Positions 33,999 to 44,536 of a stretch of 64,000 nucleotides of DNA are shown here, in pieces. The stretch's first letter is position 1; each line of letters begins with the position of its first letter. The notes under the pieces are model-generated. The model did no database searches. It was given only the letters and a program-made list of their open reading frames with translations, and was not told the origin of the DNA. Source of the DNA: Sideroxyarcus emersonii (GTDB lineage: Bacteria; Pseudomonadota; Gammaproteobacteria; Burkholderiales; Gallionellaceae); NCBI RefSeq assembly GCF_021654335.1, contig NZ_AP023423.1:1673001-1737000 (forward strand), in the 5' to 3' direction. The translations under genes were made by a program, and so were the position numbers.

Positions 33999-34382
33999 TC
34001 AGTCTTCCTTTTCCAGAATCACAAATGCGACTGCAGCATCGCGCTCGTCGCTGATACTCAAGTGGTGACGCACGATGCCCAGGTCTTGCAGGAATGCGGA
34101 TAGTTGCGCATCGAACAAGAAGATCGGCTTGCCCAAACCATCATGGCCGATGGTGATGCGCCGCAAACTTACCGGATGGCGCAAGCCGTGCCCCGTAGCC
34201 TTGGCCAGTGCTTCCTTGGCGGCAAAGCGTTTGCTGAGAAAGCGCACAGGATGGGCCTGCACGGCATACTCCTCCAGCTCCTGATCGCTCAGGATGCGCG
34301 AGGCAAAGGCTGCGCCATGGCGTGCACTGGCCGCCTCGATGCGGGCGACATTGACGATATCGGTGCCGATGCCGAAAATCAT
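33999..34382 (-). CDS. acpS: holo-[acyl-carrier-protein] synthase
   Basis: Transfers 4'-phosphopantetheine from CoA to acyl carrier protein, activating it for fatty acid synthesis. The 127-residue product has the magnesium-binding GIGTDIV near the N-terminus and the [12 protein letters not shown] motif (about 53-64). It overlaps pdxJ by 4 bases, the usual arrangement in this operon. Confidence 0.96.
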   Translation of the reverse strand: MIFGIGTDIVNVARIEAASARHGAAFASRILSDQELEEYAVQAHPVRFLSKRFAAKEALAKATGHGLRHPVSLRRITIGHDGLGKPIFLFDAQLSAFLQDLGIVRHHLSISDERDAAVAFVILEKED

Positions 34383-35095
34383 GCGGCCAGCAATGCCTTC
34401 ATCTTTTTCACCGCCTGTTCCAGGCCGATGAACACCGCTTCAGAGATGATGGCATGGCCGATGTTGAGCTCCGCGATATGCGGCACTTCCACGATGGGGC
34501 GGACATTGTGATAGTTCAGCCCATGCCCGGCATTGACCTGCAGCCCAAGTGCGTGGGCATGCACTGCCGCACGATGGATGCGCGCAAGTTCCTGTTCGCG
34601 GCCAGCGACGCTGTCGGCATCACCATATTTGCCAGTATGTATTTCGACCACGGGAGCGCCGGCCTTTTGCGCCGCATCCAGTTGGCGCTCATCCGCATCG
34701 ATGAACAGCGAAACGCGGATGCCAACCTCCAGGCAACGTTGCGTGGCGCGCTGCACGGCATCGAAGTGCTTCGCCACATCCAGGCCGCCTTCCGTGGTCA
34801 GTTCCTCCCGCTTTTCCGGCACGAGGCAGATGTCGTGCGGCCTGGTGCGCAAGGCGATGCCGATCATTTCATCGGTCACCGCGCATTCAAGGTTCATGCG
34901 CGTCTGCAGCATGCCACGCAATGCCGCCACATCGGCATCCTGGATATGGCGACGGTCCTCGCGCAAATGCAGGGTGATGGCATCTGCGCCCGCTTCTTCG
35001 CACACCAGTGCGGCGCGAATCAGATTGGGGTAGCGCGCACCGCGCACTTGGCGCAGGGTGGCGACATGGTCGATGTTGAGTCCGAGTTTTATCAT
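34379..35095 (-). CDS. pdxJ: pyridoxine 5'-phosphate synthase
   Basis: The last step of de novo vitamin B6 synthesis: condenses deoxyxylulose-5-phosphate with 3-amino-1-hydroxyacetone phosphate. The N-terminal [16 protein letters not shown] and the TTEGGLDV segment are characteristic. Length is 238 residues, a TIM barrel. It overlaps recO by 4 bases upstream and acpS downstream. Confidence 0.97.
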   Translation of the reverse strand: MIKLGLNIDHVATLRQVRGARYPNLIRAALVCEEAGADAITLHLREDRRHIQDADVAALRGMLQTRMNLECAVTDEMIGIALRTRPHDICLVPEKREELTTEGGLDVAKHFDAVQRATQRCLEVGIRVSLFIDADERQLDAAQKAGAPVVEIHTGKYGDADSVAGREQELARIHRAAVHAHALGLQVNAGHGLNYHNVRPIVEVPHIAELNIGHAIISEAVFIGLEQAVKKMKALLAA

Positions 35096-35823
35096 AACTT
35101 CTGCAAATCCCTCATCAGTTCACGTGTATGCAGGGTCTTTCCGGCAAGATGGTGGTCAAGCAGCATGCGCATCAGCTGTTTGCTCTGGCGCGCGCTGTTG
35201 GCATCGCTGTAATTATCGGCCGCCATGTCCAGCAGCGTCTTGCCGACGACCGGCATCCCTTGCGCAGAATCGGCGGTTTCCGCCACCGCACCCCGCTCCA
35301 GAATATAGCGGTATGCCCGTGTCGGCACAATGGGCCTGCCGCTATCGGCTTCGGTCTCCAGCAACAGCGCATACCCCAGTTCCTGCAACAGGTGCTTCTC
35401 GAAACAGCGCAGCGTGAAAGCGTGATCCTCCTCCTGTGCCAGACGCTGCAAGGTCTGCTGGTAATAATCGAACAGGCTTTCGTGGGGGTCGTCGCGCGCC
35501 ATCAGGTTGAGCAGCAACTCGTTCAGATAGAAGCCGCACAACAGCGCCGTGCCGCGCAGTTGCGGCTGCCCACCCTGCCATTCCGCACTGTGCAGGGTAC
35601 GCAATTCGTGCTTGCCGAACCAGCTCAACGACAGCGGCTGGAAATTCATCAGCAAACCGCGCAGAGCGGACCTCGGGCGCCGCGCCCCGCGTGCCACCAA
35701 TGCCACCCGGCCGTGCCGCCTGGCGAACACCTCCAGCACCAGGCTGGTCTCGCGGAACGGATAGCTGTGCAGCACGAAGGCCGGTTCGTCCTGAATGCGC
35801 TGTTTGGATGCGACGTTACTCAT
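35092..35823 (-). CDS. recO: DNA repair protein RecO
   Basis: RecO loads RecA with RecF and RecR and anneals single strands in recombinational repair. The 243-residue product has the OB-fold N-terminus ([18 protein letters not shown]) and the helical C-terminal part. The family's zinc cysteines are not evident, as in many proteobacterial members. It overlaps era by 8 bases. Confidence 0.93.
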   Translation of the reverse strand: MSNVASKQRIQDEPAFVLHSYPFRETSLVLEVFARRHGRVALVARGARRPRSALRGLLMNFQPLSLSWFGKHELRTLHSAEWQGGQPQLRGTALLCGFYLNELLLNLMARDDPHESLFDYYQQTLQRLAQEEDHAFTLRCFEKHLLQELGYALLLETEADSGRPIVPTRAYRYILERGAVAETADSAQGMPVVGKTLLDMAADNYSDANSARQSKQLMRMLLDHHLAGKTLHTRELMRDLQKL

Positions 35824-36709
35824 ACCCCAGCGTTTTCAGCATATGAGCGCTGTCTGCCCAGCCGCTGCGGACCTTGACGAAAACTTCGAGGAAGACTTTC
35901 CCGTCGAACAGTTTTTCCATGTCGAGGCGCGCCTGGGTGGCGATCTCCTTGAGCTTCTCGCCTTTGCTGCCGATCAGCATGGCCTTATGCGCCTCCTTGT
36001 CCACCAGGATGGCGGCATGAATGCGGCGCAACTTGCCTTCCTGCTTGAATTGCTCGATCACCACGCTGACCGAATATGGCAGCTCCTCACCAGTAAAGCG
36101 GAACACTTTTTCGCGCAGCAGTTCCGCCGCGAGGAACCGCTCGTTGCGGTCAGTGATCTCGTCCTCGGCATACAGGTGCTCCCCTTCCGGGATAAACGGG
36201 CGGATGGCATCGAGTAGCGTATCCAGCTGTTTGCCCTGGCGCGCGCTGACCGGCACGATGGCAGCGAAATGGCGCAACGCGGAAATTTTTTCGATGAAAG
36301 GCAGCAATTCGGCCTTGTTTTCCAGCAGGTCGGCCTTGTTGATGACCAGGATCACCGGCCGGTCCTGCGGCAACAGCTCCATCACCTGCTGGTCTCGTTC
36401 ATCGAAATGACGCGCTTCCAGCACGAACAGCACGACGTTCACTTCACGCAGGCTGCTTGTCACCACCCGGTTCATGCTGCGATTCAGTGCATTGGTATGC
36501 TGCGTCTGGAAGCCGGGCGTGTCGACAAAGACGAACTGCGTCGCGCCCTCAGTCAGGATGCCGGTGATGCGGTGGCGCGTGGTCTGCGCCTTGCGCGAGG
36601 TGATGCTGATCTTCTGCCCGATCAGATGGTTGAGCAAGGTCGATTTGCCCACATTGGGGCGGCCGACGATGGCGATGAAACCGCTGTGGAAGTTCTGGGA
36701 TTCGGTCAT
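35816..36709 (-). CDS. era: GTPase Era
   Basis: An essential GTPase that binds 16S rRNA and helps mature the small ribosomal subunit. G1 is GRPNVGKST (16-24), G3 is DTPG (63-66) and G4 is NKAD near residue 125; a C-terminal KH domain (about 200-295) follows with the GSKGEKLK segment. Length is 297 residues. It overlaps rnc by 4 bases, coupling an rRNA-processing nuclease and a ribosome assembly factor. Confidence 0.97.
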   Translation of the reverse strand: MTESQNFHSGFIAIVGRPNVGKSTLLNHLIGQKISITSRKAQTTRHRITGILTEGATQFVFVDTPGFQTQHTNALNRSMNRVVTSSLREVNVVLFVLEARHFDERDQQVMELLPQDRPVILVINKADLLENKAELLPFIEKISALRHFAAIVPVSARQGKQLDTLLDAIRPFIPEGEHLYAEDEITDRNERFLAAELLREKVFRFTGEELPYSVSVVIEQFKQEGKLRRIHAAILVDKEAHKAMLIGSKGEKLKEIATQARLDMEKLFDGKVFLEVFVKVRSGWADSAHMLKTLGYE

Positions 36710-37383
36710 GGGTTCTCTTTGGTGATTCGTTGATAGGCTCGTTCGGCGGCGATTTGTTCGGCAATGCGCCGGCTTGCTCCCTCGCCTTGCGTACTCAGGC
36801 CGAGCTGCGGGATTTCGCAGGAAACGACGAATGTCTGGGCATGGGCTTCGCCCTTGATCTCGCGCACGCCATATTGCGGCAACGCCAATTTATGCCCCTG
36901 CAAATATTCCTGCAGCAGCGTTTTGGGATCTTTGCCCAATGTTTTCAAATCGATCTGCGCGATGAACGGCACATAGAGCCCTAGTACCGTTTTTTCCGCG
37001 GCCGCAAAACCTGCGTCCAGCAAGACCGCCCCAAATATGGCCTCGAGCGCATCGGCCAGTATCGAAGGTCGGCGAAAGCCGGCGCTTTTGCGCTCTCCTT
37101 CACCCAGCAACAATTGCTCGCCAAGGTCCAGCTGTTGCGCCAGGACAGCCAACGTCTGCTGATTGACCAGATTGGAGCGAAGACGCGAAAGTTCGCCTTC
37201 AGACAGCTCGGGGTAAGCATCGTACAGGTGTTTGGCGACGGCGCAATTCAGCACGCTGTCGCCGAGGAATTCCAACCGTTCGTTATGGGCTGCGCTGAAA
37301 CTGCGGTGGGTCAGCGCACGCTGCAGCAATTGCGGCTGTGCGAACTGATGGCCAAGCCGTCTGGACAGTTCCGCATGCTTCAT
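36706..37383 (-). CDS. rnc: ribonuclease III
   Basis: Cuts double-stranded RNA, including rRNA precursors. The signature [11 protein letters not shown] is at 35-45, with catalytic aspartate and glutamates in place, and the C-terminal double-stranded RNA-binding domain spans about 155-222. Length is 225 residues. It follows the DUF4845 gene by 9 bases in the lepA operon. Confidence 0.97.
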   Translation of the reverse strand: MKHAELSRRLGHQFAQPQLLQRALTHRSFSAAHNERLEFLGDSVLNCAVAKHLYDAYPELSEGELSRLRSNLVNQQTLAVLAQQLDLGEQLLLGEGERKSAGFRRPSILADALEAIFGAVLLDAGFAAAEKTVLGLYVPFIAQIDLKTLGKDPKTLLQEYLQGHKLALPQYGVREIKGEAHAQTFVVSCEIPQLGLSTQGEGASRRIAEQIAAERAYQRITKENP

Positions 37384-37392
37384 CGGCGGAAA

Positions 37393-37758
37393 CTATGAGC
37401 TACTCGGATTGAATTCGAGCAACAAGGTGACATTGCCGGCGATCGGGATCTTGATCGAATAGCTGGTGCTCAGGGTCAGGCGCCCATTCACTTTGCTGAT
37501 GTCGATGTCGTCAGCCGTAATATCGGTGATGTAGTTGATATTGGCACGCTTGTAATACGAGTCCTTGATATCCTTGATCGATGCGTCCTGCATCGCCGGA
37601 TCGTTAGCGATGGCCTTGAATATCTGCGCGATCTGCGCACTATGCGCATAAGCCGGCGCCAGTTTCATGGCCGCTATCGCCACGAAGACCACTCCGATCG
37701 CAACCATGATAAATCCGACGAAGCCGATCCCGCCCTGCCTGCTTGCCGCTGCTTTCAT
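37393..37758 (-). CDS. DUF4845 single-pass membrane protein
   Basis: A 121-residue protein with one N-terminal membrane segment (about 10-32) and a periplasmic remainder rich in beta-strand-like sequence. It matches the DUF4845 family found between lepB and rnc in betaproteobacteria; its role is unknown. The ATG at 37758 has AAAGGA 7 bases before it, so it is preferred over the ATG at 37782. It lies 27 bases after lepB. Confidence 0.8.
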   Translation of the reverse strand: MKAAASRQGGIGFVGFIMVAIGVVFVAIAAMKLAPAYAHSAQIAQIFKAIANDPAMQDASIKDIKDSYYKRANINYITDITADDIDISKVNGRLTLSTSYSIKIPIAGNVTLLLEFNPSSS

Positions 37759-37785
37759 CTCGATTCCTTTCGCCAATGCCATTAT

Positions 37786-38589
37786 CTATTTAATCGATAA
37801 ACCCACACGATCCAGTTCACCGAAGTTCATCCAGATGAAGAACGCCTTGCCGACGATCATCTCATCCGGCACGAACCCCCAGTAGCGGCTATCGCGGCTG
37901 TTATCGCGATTATCGCCCATCATGAAATAACTTGCGGGGGGAACGGTACAGCGCACCTCCTCTTCAGTATAGCTGCACTGTTCATGCTGCGGGAAGTTGG
38001 CCACGTTAGCCAGGTGCACCTGCGGCATCTCCGGATTCAGCAGTACAGCGTGCGAGTGCCCATCCAGATTTTCCTTGTAGCGCTCAGTGTGCAGGAAGCG
38101 CAATTCGCTCTCGACGTAATTGTAATCGCCATCGCGCTGCAATACCTGCTCGGTGCCGTTGATCCACAATCTCTTGTTGCGATATACCAGCACATCCCCC
38201 GGTACCCCGATCACGCGCTTAATATAATCCACCGAAGGATCTTCCGGATAGTGGAACACCATCACATCGCCGCGCTGCGGCTGGTTGATCTCGACGAACT
38301 TCTTGTTGACGATGGGGAGCCGCAAGCCATAAGTGTAGCGATTGACCAGAATGAAATCGCCCACGTGCAGCGTGGGGATCATCGAACCGGACGGTATCTT
38401 GAACGGTTCGATCAGGAAAGAACGCAACAGGAAGACCGCCAGGATCACGGGGAAAAAGCTCTTGGCATATTCGACCCACCACGGCTCGTTCACACCTGCC
38501 GGACGTTTGGCACGGAGCATGAAGCGATCCAGCAACCAGATCGACCCGGTCAGCAACAACAGCAGAATCAAGATCAAGGCAAAAGGCAT
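37786..38589 (-). CDS. lepB: signal peptidase I
   Basis: Inner-membrane protease that removes signal peptides from exported proteins. Two N-terminal membrane segments (about 3-24 and 44-62) precede the catalytic Ser69 in PSGSMIPTL and Lys124 in DYIKRVIGVPGD; the MGDNRDNSRDSR box is also present. The ATG at 38589 is preceded by GGAAG; the frame opens 11 codons earlier. It is 16 bases downstream of lepA. Confidence 0.96.
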   Translation of the reverse strand: MPFALILILLLLLTGSIWLLDRFMLRAKRPAGVNEPWWVEYAKSFFPVILAVFLLRSFLIEPFKIPSGSMIPTLHVGDFILVNRYTYGLRLPIVNKKFVEINQPQRGDVMVFHYPEDPSVDYIKRVIGVPGDVLVYRNKRLWINGTEQVLQRDGDYNYVESELRFLHTERYKENLDGHSHAVLLNPEMPQVHLANVANFPQHEQCSYTEEEVRCTVPPASYFMMGDNRDNSRDSRYWGFVPDEMIVGKAFFIWMNFGELDRVGLSIK

Positions 38590-38605
38590 TTTTCTTCCAA
38601 TCCGG

Positions 38606-40399
38606 TTATTTATCGTCCACACGCAGGATGGCCAGGAACGCTTCCTGCGGAATCTCTACGCTCCCCACCTGCTTCATGCGTTTTTTTCCCGCCTTCTGCT
38701 TTTCCAGCAGCTTCTTCTTGCGCGAGATATCGCCGCCATAACATTTTGCCAGCACGTTCTTGCGCAAGGCCTTCACGTTCTCGCGCGAGATGATGTTGGC
38801 GCCGATGGCCGCCTGGATCGCCACATCGAACATCTGGCGCGGGATCAGCTCGCGCATCTTGGCCGCCACTTCGCGCCCGCGATACTGGCTGTTGGCGCGG
38901 TGCACGATGATGGACAGCGCGTCCACCTTCTCACCGTTGATCAGCATGTCCACCTTCACCACATCGGCGGGGCGGTATTCCTTGAACTCGTAATCCATCG
39001 ACGCATAGCCGCGCGACACCGATTTCAGCTTGTCGAAGAAATCCAGCACGATCTCGCCCATCGGCATCTCGTATTTCAGCAGCACTTGTTTGCCGTGGTA
39101 GGTCATGTCGATCTGCACGCCACGCTTTTGCGTGCACAGGGTGATAACCGAACCGACATACTCCTGCGGCATGTAAAGATTGACATTGACGATGGGTTCG
39201 CGGATCTCTTCCACCTTGGACAAGTCCGGCAGTTTGGACGGGTTGTCGACCATCAGCACCGTGCCGTCGCGTTGCACCACTTCGTAGATCACCGTGGGCG
39301 CCGTGGTGATCAAATCCATGTCGAACTCGCGCTCCAGCCTTTCCTGCACGATTTCCATGTGCAGCAAGCCGAGGAAACCGCAGCGGAAGCCGAAACCCAG
39401 TGCCTGCGAGACTTCCGGCTCGTATTGCAGCGCCGCATCGTTGAGCTTCAATTTTTCCAGCGAATCGCGCAGCGCTTCGTACTGGTTCGACTCCACCGGG
39501 AACAATCCGGCGAACACCTGCGGCTGTATTTCCTTGAAGCCCGGCAACGCACTGGCGGCCGGCCTGGACAGCAGGGTGACCGTGTCGCCGACCTTGGCGT
39601 CCTTCAACTCCTTGATGCCGGCGATCACAAAACCAACCTGCCCGGCCGACAAGGAATCGCGATCCTGCGATTTCGGCGTGAACACCCCGACATGTTCGGT
39701 CAGGTGCTGAGCCCCTGTCGCCATGAACAGGATCTTGTCCTTCGGCTTCAGCGTGCCGTTAACGATGCGCACCAGCATCACCACGCCGACATAGTTGTCG
39801 AACCACGAGTCGATGATGAGCGCCTGCAATGGCGCATCCACATCGCCCTTGGGCGGCGGAACCTTGACGATCAACGCTTCCAGCACATCCTCCACGCCCA
39901 TCCCGGTCTTGGCAGAACAACGCACCGCATCCTGTGCGCCGATACCGATGACATCCTCGATCTCGGCGATCGCATTCTCCGGATTGGCGGAGGGAAGGTC
40001 GATCTTATTCAATACCGGTACCACCTCGACCCCCAGATCCAGCGCGGTGTAGCAATTGGCGACGGTCTGTGCTTCGACGCCCTGGGAGGCATCTACCACC
40101 AGCAAAGCCCCCTCGCAGGCAGAGAGCGAACGCGATACCTCGTACGAAAAGTCCACGTGTCCCGGCGTATCGATCAGGTTGAGGTTGTACACCTGTCCGT
40201 TGCGCGCCTTGTAGTTCAGGGCTGCGGTCTGCGCCTTGATGGTGATGCCGCGCTCGCGCTCGATGTCCATCGAGTCGAGCACCTGCTCTTCCATCTCGCG
40301 ATCGGACAAGCCGCCGCACAAATGGATAATACGGTCTGCCAGCGTGGATTTACCGTGGTCAATGTGGGCGATGATGGAAAAATTACGGATATGCTGCAT
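38606..40399 (-). CDS. lepA: elongation factor 4 (LepA)
   Basis: A ribosomal GTPase that back-translocates or assists ribosomes under stress. The P-loop [14 protein letters not shown] is at the N-terminus, followed by DTPGHVDF and NKIDLP, and the LepA-specific C-terminal domain is present. Length is 597 residues from the ATG at 40399; a TTG three codons upstream is the alternative. Its start lies only 17 bases after the base of a long hairpin with a T-run, with at most a GAG as ribosome site. It opens the operon that runs to nagZ. Confidence 0.97.
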   Translation of the reverse strand: MQHIRNFSIIAHIDHGKSTLADRIIHLCGGLSDREMEEQVLDSMDIERERGITIKAQTAALNYKARNGQVYNLNLIDTPGHVDFSYEVSRSLSACEGALLVVDASQGVEAQTVANCYTALDLGVEVVPVLNKIDLPSANPENAIAEIEDVIGIGAQDAVRCSAKTGMGVEDVLEALIVKVPPPKGDVDAPLQALIIDSWFDNYVGVVMLVRIVNGTLKPKDKILFMATGAQHLTEHVGVFTPKSQDRDSLSAGQVGFVIAGIKELKDAKVGDTVTLLSRPAASALPGFKEIQPQVFAGLFPVESNQYEALRDSLEKLKLNDAALQYEPEVSQALGFGFRCGFLGLLHMEIVQERLEREFDMDLITTAPTVIYEVVQRDGTVLMVDNPSKLPDLSKVEEIREPIVNVNLYMPQEYVGSVITLCTQKRGVQIDMTYHGKQVLLKYEMPMGEIVLDFFDKLKSVSRGYASMDYEFKEYRPADVVKVDMLINGEKVDALSIIVHRANSQYRGREVAAKMRELIPRQMFDVAIQAAIGANIISRENVKALRKNVLAKCYGGDISRKKKLLEKQKAGKKRMKQVGSVEIPQEAFLAILRVDDK

Positions 40400-40406
40400 G
40401 GAGCTC

Positions 40407-40473
40407 AAAATAAAAAATCCCGTCGAAATCGGCTGTTACGCAAAGCGCGAATTCTAGCCGATTTTGACGGGAT
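40407..40473 (-). terminator. long hairpin with T-run between mucD and lepA
   Basis: An 18-bp stem (40417-40434 with 40456-40473, one G-U pair) with a 21-base loop is followed on the minus strand by TTTTTTATTTT. It should terminate the rpoE-mucD operon. A TAGAAT hexamer (40451-40456), a possible -10 box for lepA, overlaps the loop edge. Confidence 0.8.
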
Positions 40474-40496
40474 ACGCTGAAGCAACGGACCGCAGC

Positions 40497-41894
40497 TTAC
40501 TTATCGTCCAGTTTGATCGGCACATAGACGGTGCCTTCGCTCCGCCTCACCAGCAAAGCGATATTGCGTCCGCGCGGCACGGTTTTGAGCACCTCGTTGA
40601 ACTGTTCGATACTGCGTATCTCGACGTTGCCTATGGCAAGTATCACATCGCCGCGTTGCAACTGGCTGCGCGCCGCCGGCCCTTTCAGATCCTGCACGAT
40701 CAGGCCGCCTTCGACCTGCAGTTCGGCCTTTTGCTGGTCGTTCAACTCACTCACAAACAGCCCGAGACGTGCTTCGCTTTCGGAAGAAGCCTCGGCATTG
40801 CCGCGCGCTCCGCCATGCTGCGCAACGACGGCTGCATCCTTGATCTCGCCGACCACCAGCGAAACGTCCATCGTGCTGCCCTTGCGCCACAATTGGACGC
40901 TGACCTTGCTGCCCGGTTTGGTTGCAGCAACAATGCGCGGCAGATCGGCCGACGAATTGATCGCCTTGCCATCGAATTTCAGGATCACATCGCTGGCATG
41001 CACACCCGCCTTGTCCGCCGGCCCGTTCTTGTCCACGCTGGATATCAGCGCCCCACCTGCCTTGGACAGGCCAAAGGAATCAGCAAGCGCCTGCGTTACC
41101 TCCTGGATGGTCACACCGATGCGCCCGCGTGTGACCTTGCCCGTGCTGCGCAACTGATTGACCACATCCATCGCCACATCGATAGGAATGGAAAACGACA
41201 GCCCCATATAGCCGCCGGAGCGGCTGTATATCTGCGAATTGATGCCGACCACTTCGCCCTTCATGTTGAACAGCGGCCCACCCGAATTGCCGGGGTTGAT
41301 CGCGACATCGGTCTGGATGAACGGCACAAAATTCTCTTGCGGCAAGGAGCGTCCCTTGGCGCTGACGATACCCGCCGTCACGCTGCTGTCGAAACCGAAA
41401 GGGGAGCCGATCGCCACCACCCATTCACCCACCTTCAACTGGTCCGGCGACCCCAGGGCGACTTTGGGCAATCCGGTCGCCTCGATCTTAAGCAGCGCAA
41501 CATCGGTGCGTTTATCCGCGCCGATCACCTTGGCCTTGAGTTCGCGCTTATCGGCCAGCCTTACAGTAATCTTGTCTGCATGATCGACGACATGCGCATT
41601 GGTGAGGATATAACCATCGGCACTGATGATGAAACCGGAACCGAGCGACTGCGACTCCTGTTCATGCGGCGCTTGCGGCGCGAAGTGGCGGAAGAAATCA
41701 TAGAATGGGTCATCCTCGGGCAAGTCGGGCATTCCCTGGAACATCTGCGGCGCATGGATGATTTGCGTAGTGCTTATATTGACTACCGCGGGCCCCTGTT
41801 TTTCCACCAGTTCGGTAAAGTCCGGCAGGTTATTGGCTAGCGCCACCTGCGAAAAAAAACCGGCAATCGCAAAAAACATCCATTTTTTCAGCAT
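40497..41894 (-). CDS. mucD: periplasmic serine protease MucD/DegP type
   Basis: A periplasmic Do-like protease and chaperone that degrades misfolded envelope proteins. A signal peptide (1-20) is followed by the trypsin-like domain with the triad H101 (TNAHVV), D131 (RTDVALL) and S204 (GNSGGPL), and two PDZ domains (about 255-345 and 370-460). Length is 465 residues. It closes the rpoE-rseA-rseB-rseC operon, as mucD does in Pseudomonas, and is followed by a strong terminator. DegQ is an alternative name; operon position favours MucD. Confidence 0.94.
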   Translation of the reverse strand: MLKKWMFFAIAGFFSQVALANNLPDFTELVEKQGPAVVNISTTQIIHAPQMFQGMPDLPEDDPFYDFFRHFAPQAPHEQESQSLGSGFIISADGYILTNAHVVDHADKITVRLADKRELKAKVIGADKRTDVALLKIEATGLPKVALGSPDQLKVGEWVVAIGSPFGFDSSVTAGIVSAKGRSLPQENFVPFIQTDVAINPGNSGGPLFNMKGEVVGINSQIYSRSGGYMGLSFSIPIDVAMDVVNQLRSTGKVTRGRIGVTIQEVTQALADSFGLSKAGGALISSVDKNGPADKAGVHASDVILKFDGKAINSSADLPRIVAATKPGSKVSVQLWRKGSTMDVSLVVGEIKDAAVVAQHGGARGNAEASSESEARLGLFVSELNDQQKAELQVEGGLIVQDLKGPAARSQLQRGDVILAIGNVEIRSIEQFNEVLKTVPRGRNIALLVRRSEGTVYVPIKLDDK

Positions 41895-41924
41895 GATACG
41901 ATCGACCTCCTGATAAATCGTTGA

Positions 41925-42368
41925 TCAATAAACAGATGGCGCCTTAACAATGGAAGTAGCAGTTGCGCGGCCACTCCCGGGAGTCAGCTTTGCCAGCAGG
42001 AAACCCAAGGTCAAACCGAAGACAGCCCCGGCAAGTGCGCAGGCATCACGCCCGGCAGGCTCGTTGGCCAGTCCAGCCCCCACCGCGCCTCCGGCAAGCA
42101 GCAACAGCAATGGAAGCACATACATCTTGACTGCCCCGCGCAACAACACGCCATCGGCGATCGATATTTCCACCTGATCGCCGACTTGGGCTCGAACCTC
42201 GTTACGAACCTTGAACTGACGCGCCTTGTTGCTGCAAAACAGTTTCGTCAGCGTCCCGCTGCCGCACCCTCCTTCGCTGCTGCAATGGCCGCACCCACCC
42301 GTCCCCACCGGTTGCACCGAGGCATCTTCCCCATGTACTTCGATCACGATAGCGCGTATATCCATCAT
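41925..42368 (-). CDS. rseC: RseC/MucC family protein
   Basis: A 147-residue inner-membrane protein with a cysteine-rich N-terminus (CGHCSSEGGCGSG then FC), thought to hold an iron-sulfur cluster, and two membrane segments (about 80-95 and 105-125). RseC modulates sigma-E or SoxR signalling in enterics. The start (ATGATG at 42363-42368) is 1 base after the rseB stop, preceded by GGGTGA; an in-frame ATG at 42383 overlaps rseB. Confidence 0.88.
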   Translation of the reverse strand: MMDIRAIVIEVHGEDASVQPVGTGGCGHCSSEGGCGSGTLTKLFCSNKARQFKVRNEVRAQVGDQVEISIADGVLLRGAVKMYVLPLLLLLAGGAVGAGLANEPAGRDACALAGAVFGLTLGFLLAKLTPGSGRATATSIVKAPSVY

Positions 42369-42369
42369 G

Positions 42370-43353
42370 TCATTCACCCGCATAACGAACTGAATCGCCG
42401 ACCTGGATCACGGTCCGGGAGGGAACCTCGCCGACGACCGTGATCAGGTTATCTCCCACCATGCGGTTATAGACATGTGCCGCTCCCTGGCCAGACAGGC
42501 CGACATGGATGTTGCCCGCTTCCGGGGCCTTTTCTATGAACACCGAAATGCCCGCCAATCCATCGGAGAATACCATCTGGATCACATGCTCCTTGTTACC
42601 GCGGAATGGGCGGCGCATTTCAACTATCTTCTTGAATCCGGGAGGAAGCGCATCGACCTGCCAGCCGCAAGGCTCTTCCAGCAGCTCGACCTTGGGCAAG
42701 GGTGAGAGATGAAGCTCTTGGGCGACCTCCGAAGCAGAGGACTTGTCCGGAACGATCCATTTGCGGTCTATGTTGTTGCCCACAGTCAACTGCATGAACG
42801 AATATTGCTCGATGACATAGCCACGGTCATTGAGTACCACCGCCTTGAGCAACAAGCCGGAATTGCTGTCCGCCCACATCTTGCGGGCATAACGCAAGTT
42901 ATCCCTGGGCAGGAAGACAACCGCATGCGCATGGAAACCGGCCACCTCGTCTTCCTCTGCCGGAGTGATGGAATAATTTTCTTTCAGTATGGCAGTCTGC
43001 TCTGGCAACAATGCCGGAAATGCGCGCTTGATCTGATTCTTGGCCAGCCGCACTTTGTGACCTTCCGTGTACAACCATACCTGATCGTTATCGCGAATGA
43101 GTTCGCGCTTGCCGCCATCGACCCCCTCCAGACGCTCATGTTCGCCTGCTGCATCGGCAACATGAGTGATGCGCGACATCTCGACGCGGCCGCCCGACTG
43201 GTAAACGAAGACACCGCTGTAATTTGTCTGATGGGCCGCAAACGCCATGGTCTTCAGCCAGTCCGCCTCATCCACCTGCATAGGGTCGGCAAACGCTGTT
43301 TCGACCCCCATTTGCAACAGTACGACGAATAGATACTTATATGGTTGCATCAT
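42370..43353 (-). CDS. rseB: sigma-E regulator RseB/MucB
   Basis: A periplasmic protein of 327 residues with a signal peptide (1-22). RseB binds the periplasmic part of the anti-sigma factor RseA and senses mislocalised lipoproteins or LPS. Both the large N-terminal domain (YSGVFVYQSGGRVEMSRITH) and the smaller C-terminal domain are recognisable. It lies 8 bases after rseA. Confidence 0.93.
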   Translation of the reverse strand: MMQPYKYLFVVLLQMGVETAFADPMQVDEADWLKTMAFAAHQTNYSGVFVYQSGGRVEMSRITHVADAAGEHERLEGVDGGKRELIRDNDQVWLYTEGHKVRLAKNQIKRAFPALLPEQTAILKENYSITPAEEDEVAGFHAHAVVFLPRDNLRYARKMWADSNSGLLLKAVVLNDRGYVIEQYSFMQLTVGNNIDRKWIVPDKSSASEVAQELHLSPLPKVELLEEPCGWQVDALPPGFKKIVEMRRPFRGNKEHVIQMVFSDGLAGISVFIEKAPEAGNIHVGLSGQGAAHVYNRMVGDNLITVVGEVPSRTVIQVGDSVRYAGE

Positions 43354-43361
43354 ATGCTGCG

Positions 43362-43844
43362 CTATCGCCCTGCCACCGCACGAATATAAGAAGTGGCGCC
43401 GTGCACGTCCGCACTGGGGGAGAATTCCTGGTGCGCCATCAGGTAATCATCGGCCTGAGCAGAGGCCGGGCGTATCGCAGAGATGGAATCCTGTTGCACT
43501 GCCGCAACCTGCGGTGCCGGCTCGCTGCCAACCTGCAGGGAAAGCCAAGCCACCAAGGCCAGTGCCATCACGGAAGCGACTGCGGAAAGTGCAAAATTTC
43601 GTGCGCGTTGGGAAGTGCGGTTATATGGTGCAATGACGGTTGGTTCGGCCTGCAATCGCTCATGGAAGGATTTAGTGAAGCTTTTGCAGATATGGTCGGG
43701 TTGTCGCAACGCATCGCCGATCAGATGATAACTCTCCCATTCTTGCTGCACTTCAGGATGGCGTTTGAGTCTATCCAGACAGGCATCTGCCTGATCCTCG
43801 AACATTTCCCCATCCATCAATGCCGAAATTTCCTGTTTCATCAT
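43362..43844 (-). CDS. rseA: anti-sigma-E factor RseA/MucA
   Basis: A 160-residue single-pass membrane protein that holds sigma-E inactive. The cytoplasmic N-terminus has the RseA signature (ISALMDGEM), the membrane segment lies about 82-101, and the rest is periplasmic, where DegS-type proteolysis would start. The start ATG overlaps the rpoE stop (TAATG) and has AAGGTGG before it. Confidence 0.9.
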   Translation of the reverse strand: MMKQEISALMDGEMFEDQADACLDRLKRHPEVQQEWESYHLIGDALRQPDHICKSFTKSFHERLQAEPTVIAPYNRTSQRARNFALSAVASVMALALVAWLSLQVGSEPAPQVAAVQQDSISAIRPASAQADDYLMAHQEFSPSADVHGATSYIRAVAGR

Positions 43845-44443
43845 TACCACCTTCTGTTTTCACTCGTACCCAACAAAGGACGCAAATTGGTTGCAATTGC
43901 CTCACGCGCCCTGAAAATCCTGGATCTGACCGTGCCGATCGGACAATCCATCACAGCAGCGATTTCTTCGTAACTCAATCCCTCAATCTCGCGCAAGGTT
44001 AATGCCGTCCGCAAGTCATCAGGCAATTCCTGTAGCGAAGAGTTCACGACCTCCACCACTTGTTTGCTCATCAGTTCGTTTTCCGGCGTCGACACTTCAT
44101 GCAGCAGCGCCGCCTCTTCAAAATCCTCTGCCTCTTCGGTATCAAAAGGCGTACTGGTCGGAGCCTTGCGGCCCTGTGCCACCAGATGATTCTTGGCGGT
44201 ATTGATACCTATCCGGTATAGCCAGGTATAAAATGCACTATCGCCCCGGAACGCCGGCAAGGCGCGATATGCCTTGATAAAGGCATCCTGCGTAACATCT
44301 TCGGCCTCGGCAGCATTGCGTACAAAGCGCGAAATCAGGCGCCCCAGCCGACGCTGATATTTTGCCACCAACAACTCGAACGCATGCTTGTCGCCGCGCT
44401 GTGCACGCTCAACCAGTTGTTGATCAACCTCCCTGTCACCCAT
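43844..44443 (-). CDS. rpoE: RNA polymerase sigma-E factor
   Basis: An ECF sigma factor of 199 residues for envelope stress. Region 2 (AEDVTQDAFIKAYRALPAFRGDSAFYTWLYRI) is shortened here to its key parts: EDVTQDAFIK and FYTWLYRI; region 4 has LSYEEIAAVMDCPIGTV. The ATG at 44443 is preceded by GGAAACGGA. A sigma-E-type promoter lies upstream, so the operon is probably autoregulated. It heads rseA-rseB-rseC-mucD and diverges from nadB. Confidence 0.96.
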   Translation of the reverse strand: MGDREVDQQLVERAQRGDKHAFELLVAKYQRRLGRLISRFVRNAAEAEDVTQDAFIKAYRALPAFRGDSAFYTWLYRIGINTAKNHLVAQGRKAPTSTPFDTEEAEDFEEAALLHEVSTPENELMSKQVVEVVNSSLQELPDDLRTALTLREIEGLSYEEIAAVMDCPIGTVRSRIFRAREAIATNLRPLLGTSENRRW

Positions 44444-44536
44444 TCCGTTTCCCGGTTTATTGATTTGGCCGCCCACTCGCGGCCCGTCAGTATAACCGGA
44501 CGGATACACAAACGTCAGCTATCGCCATTAATGCAA

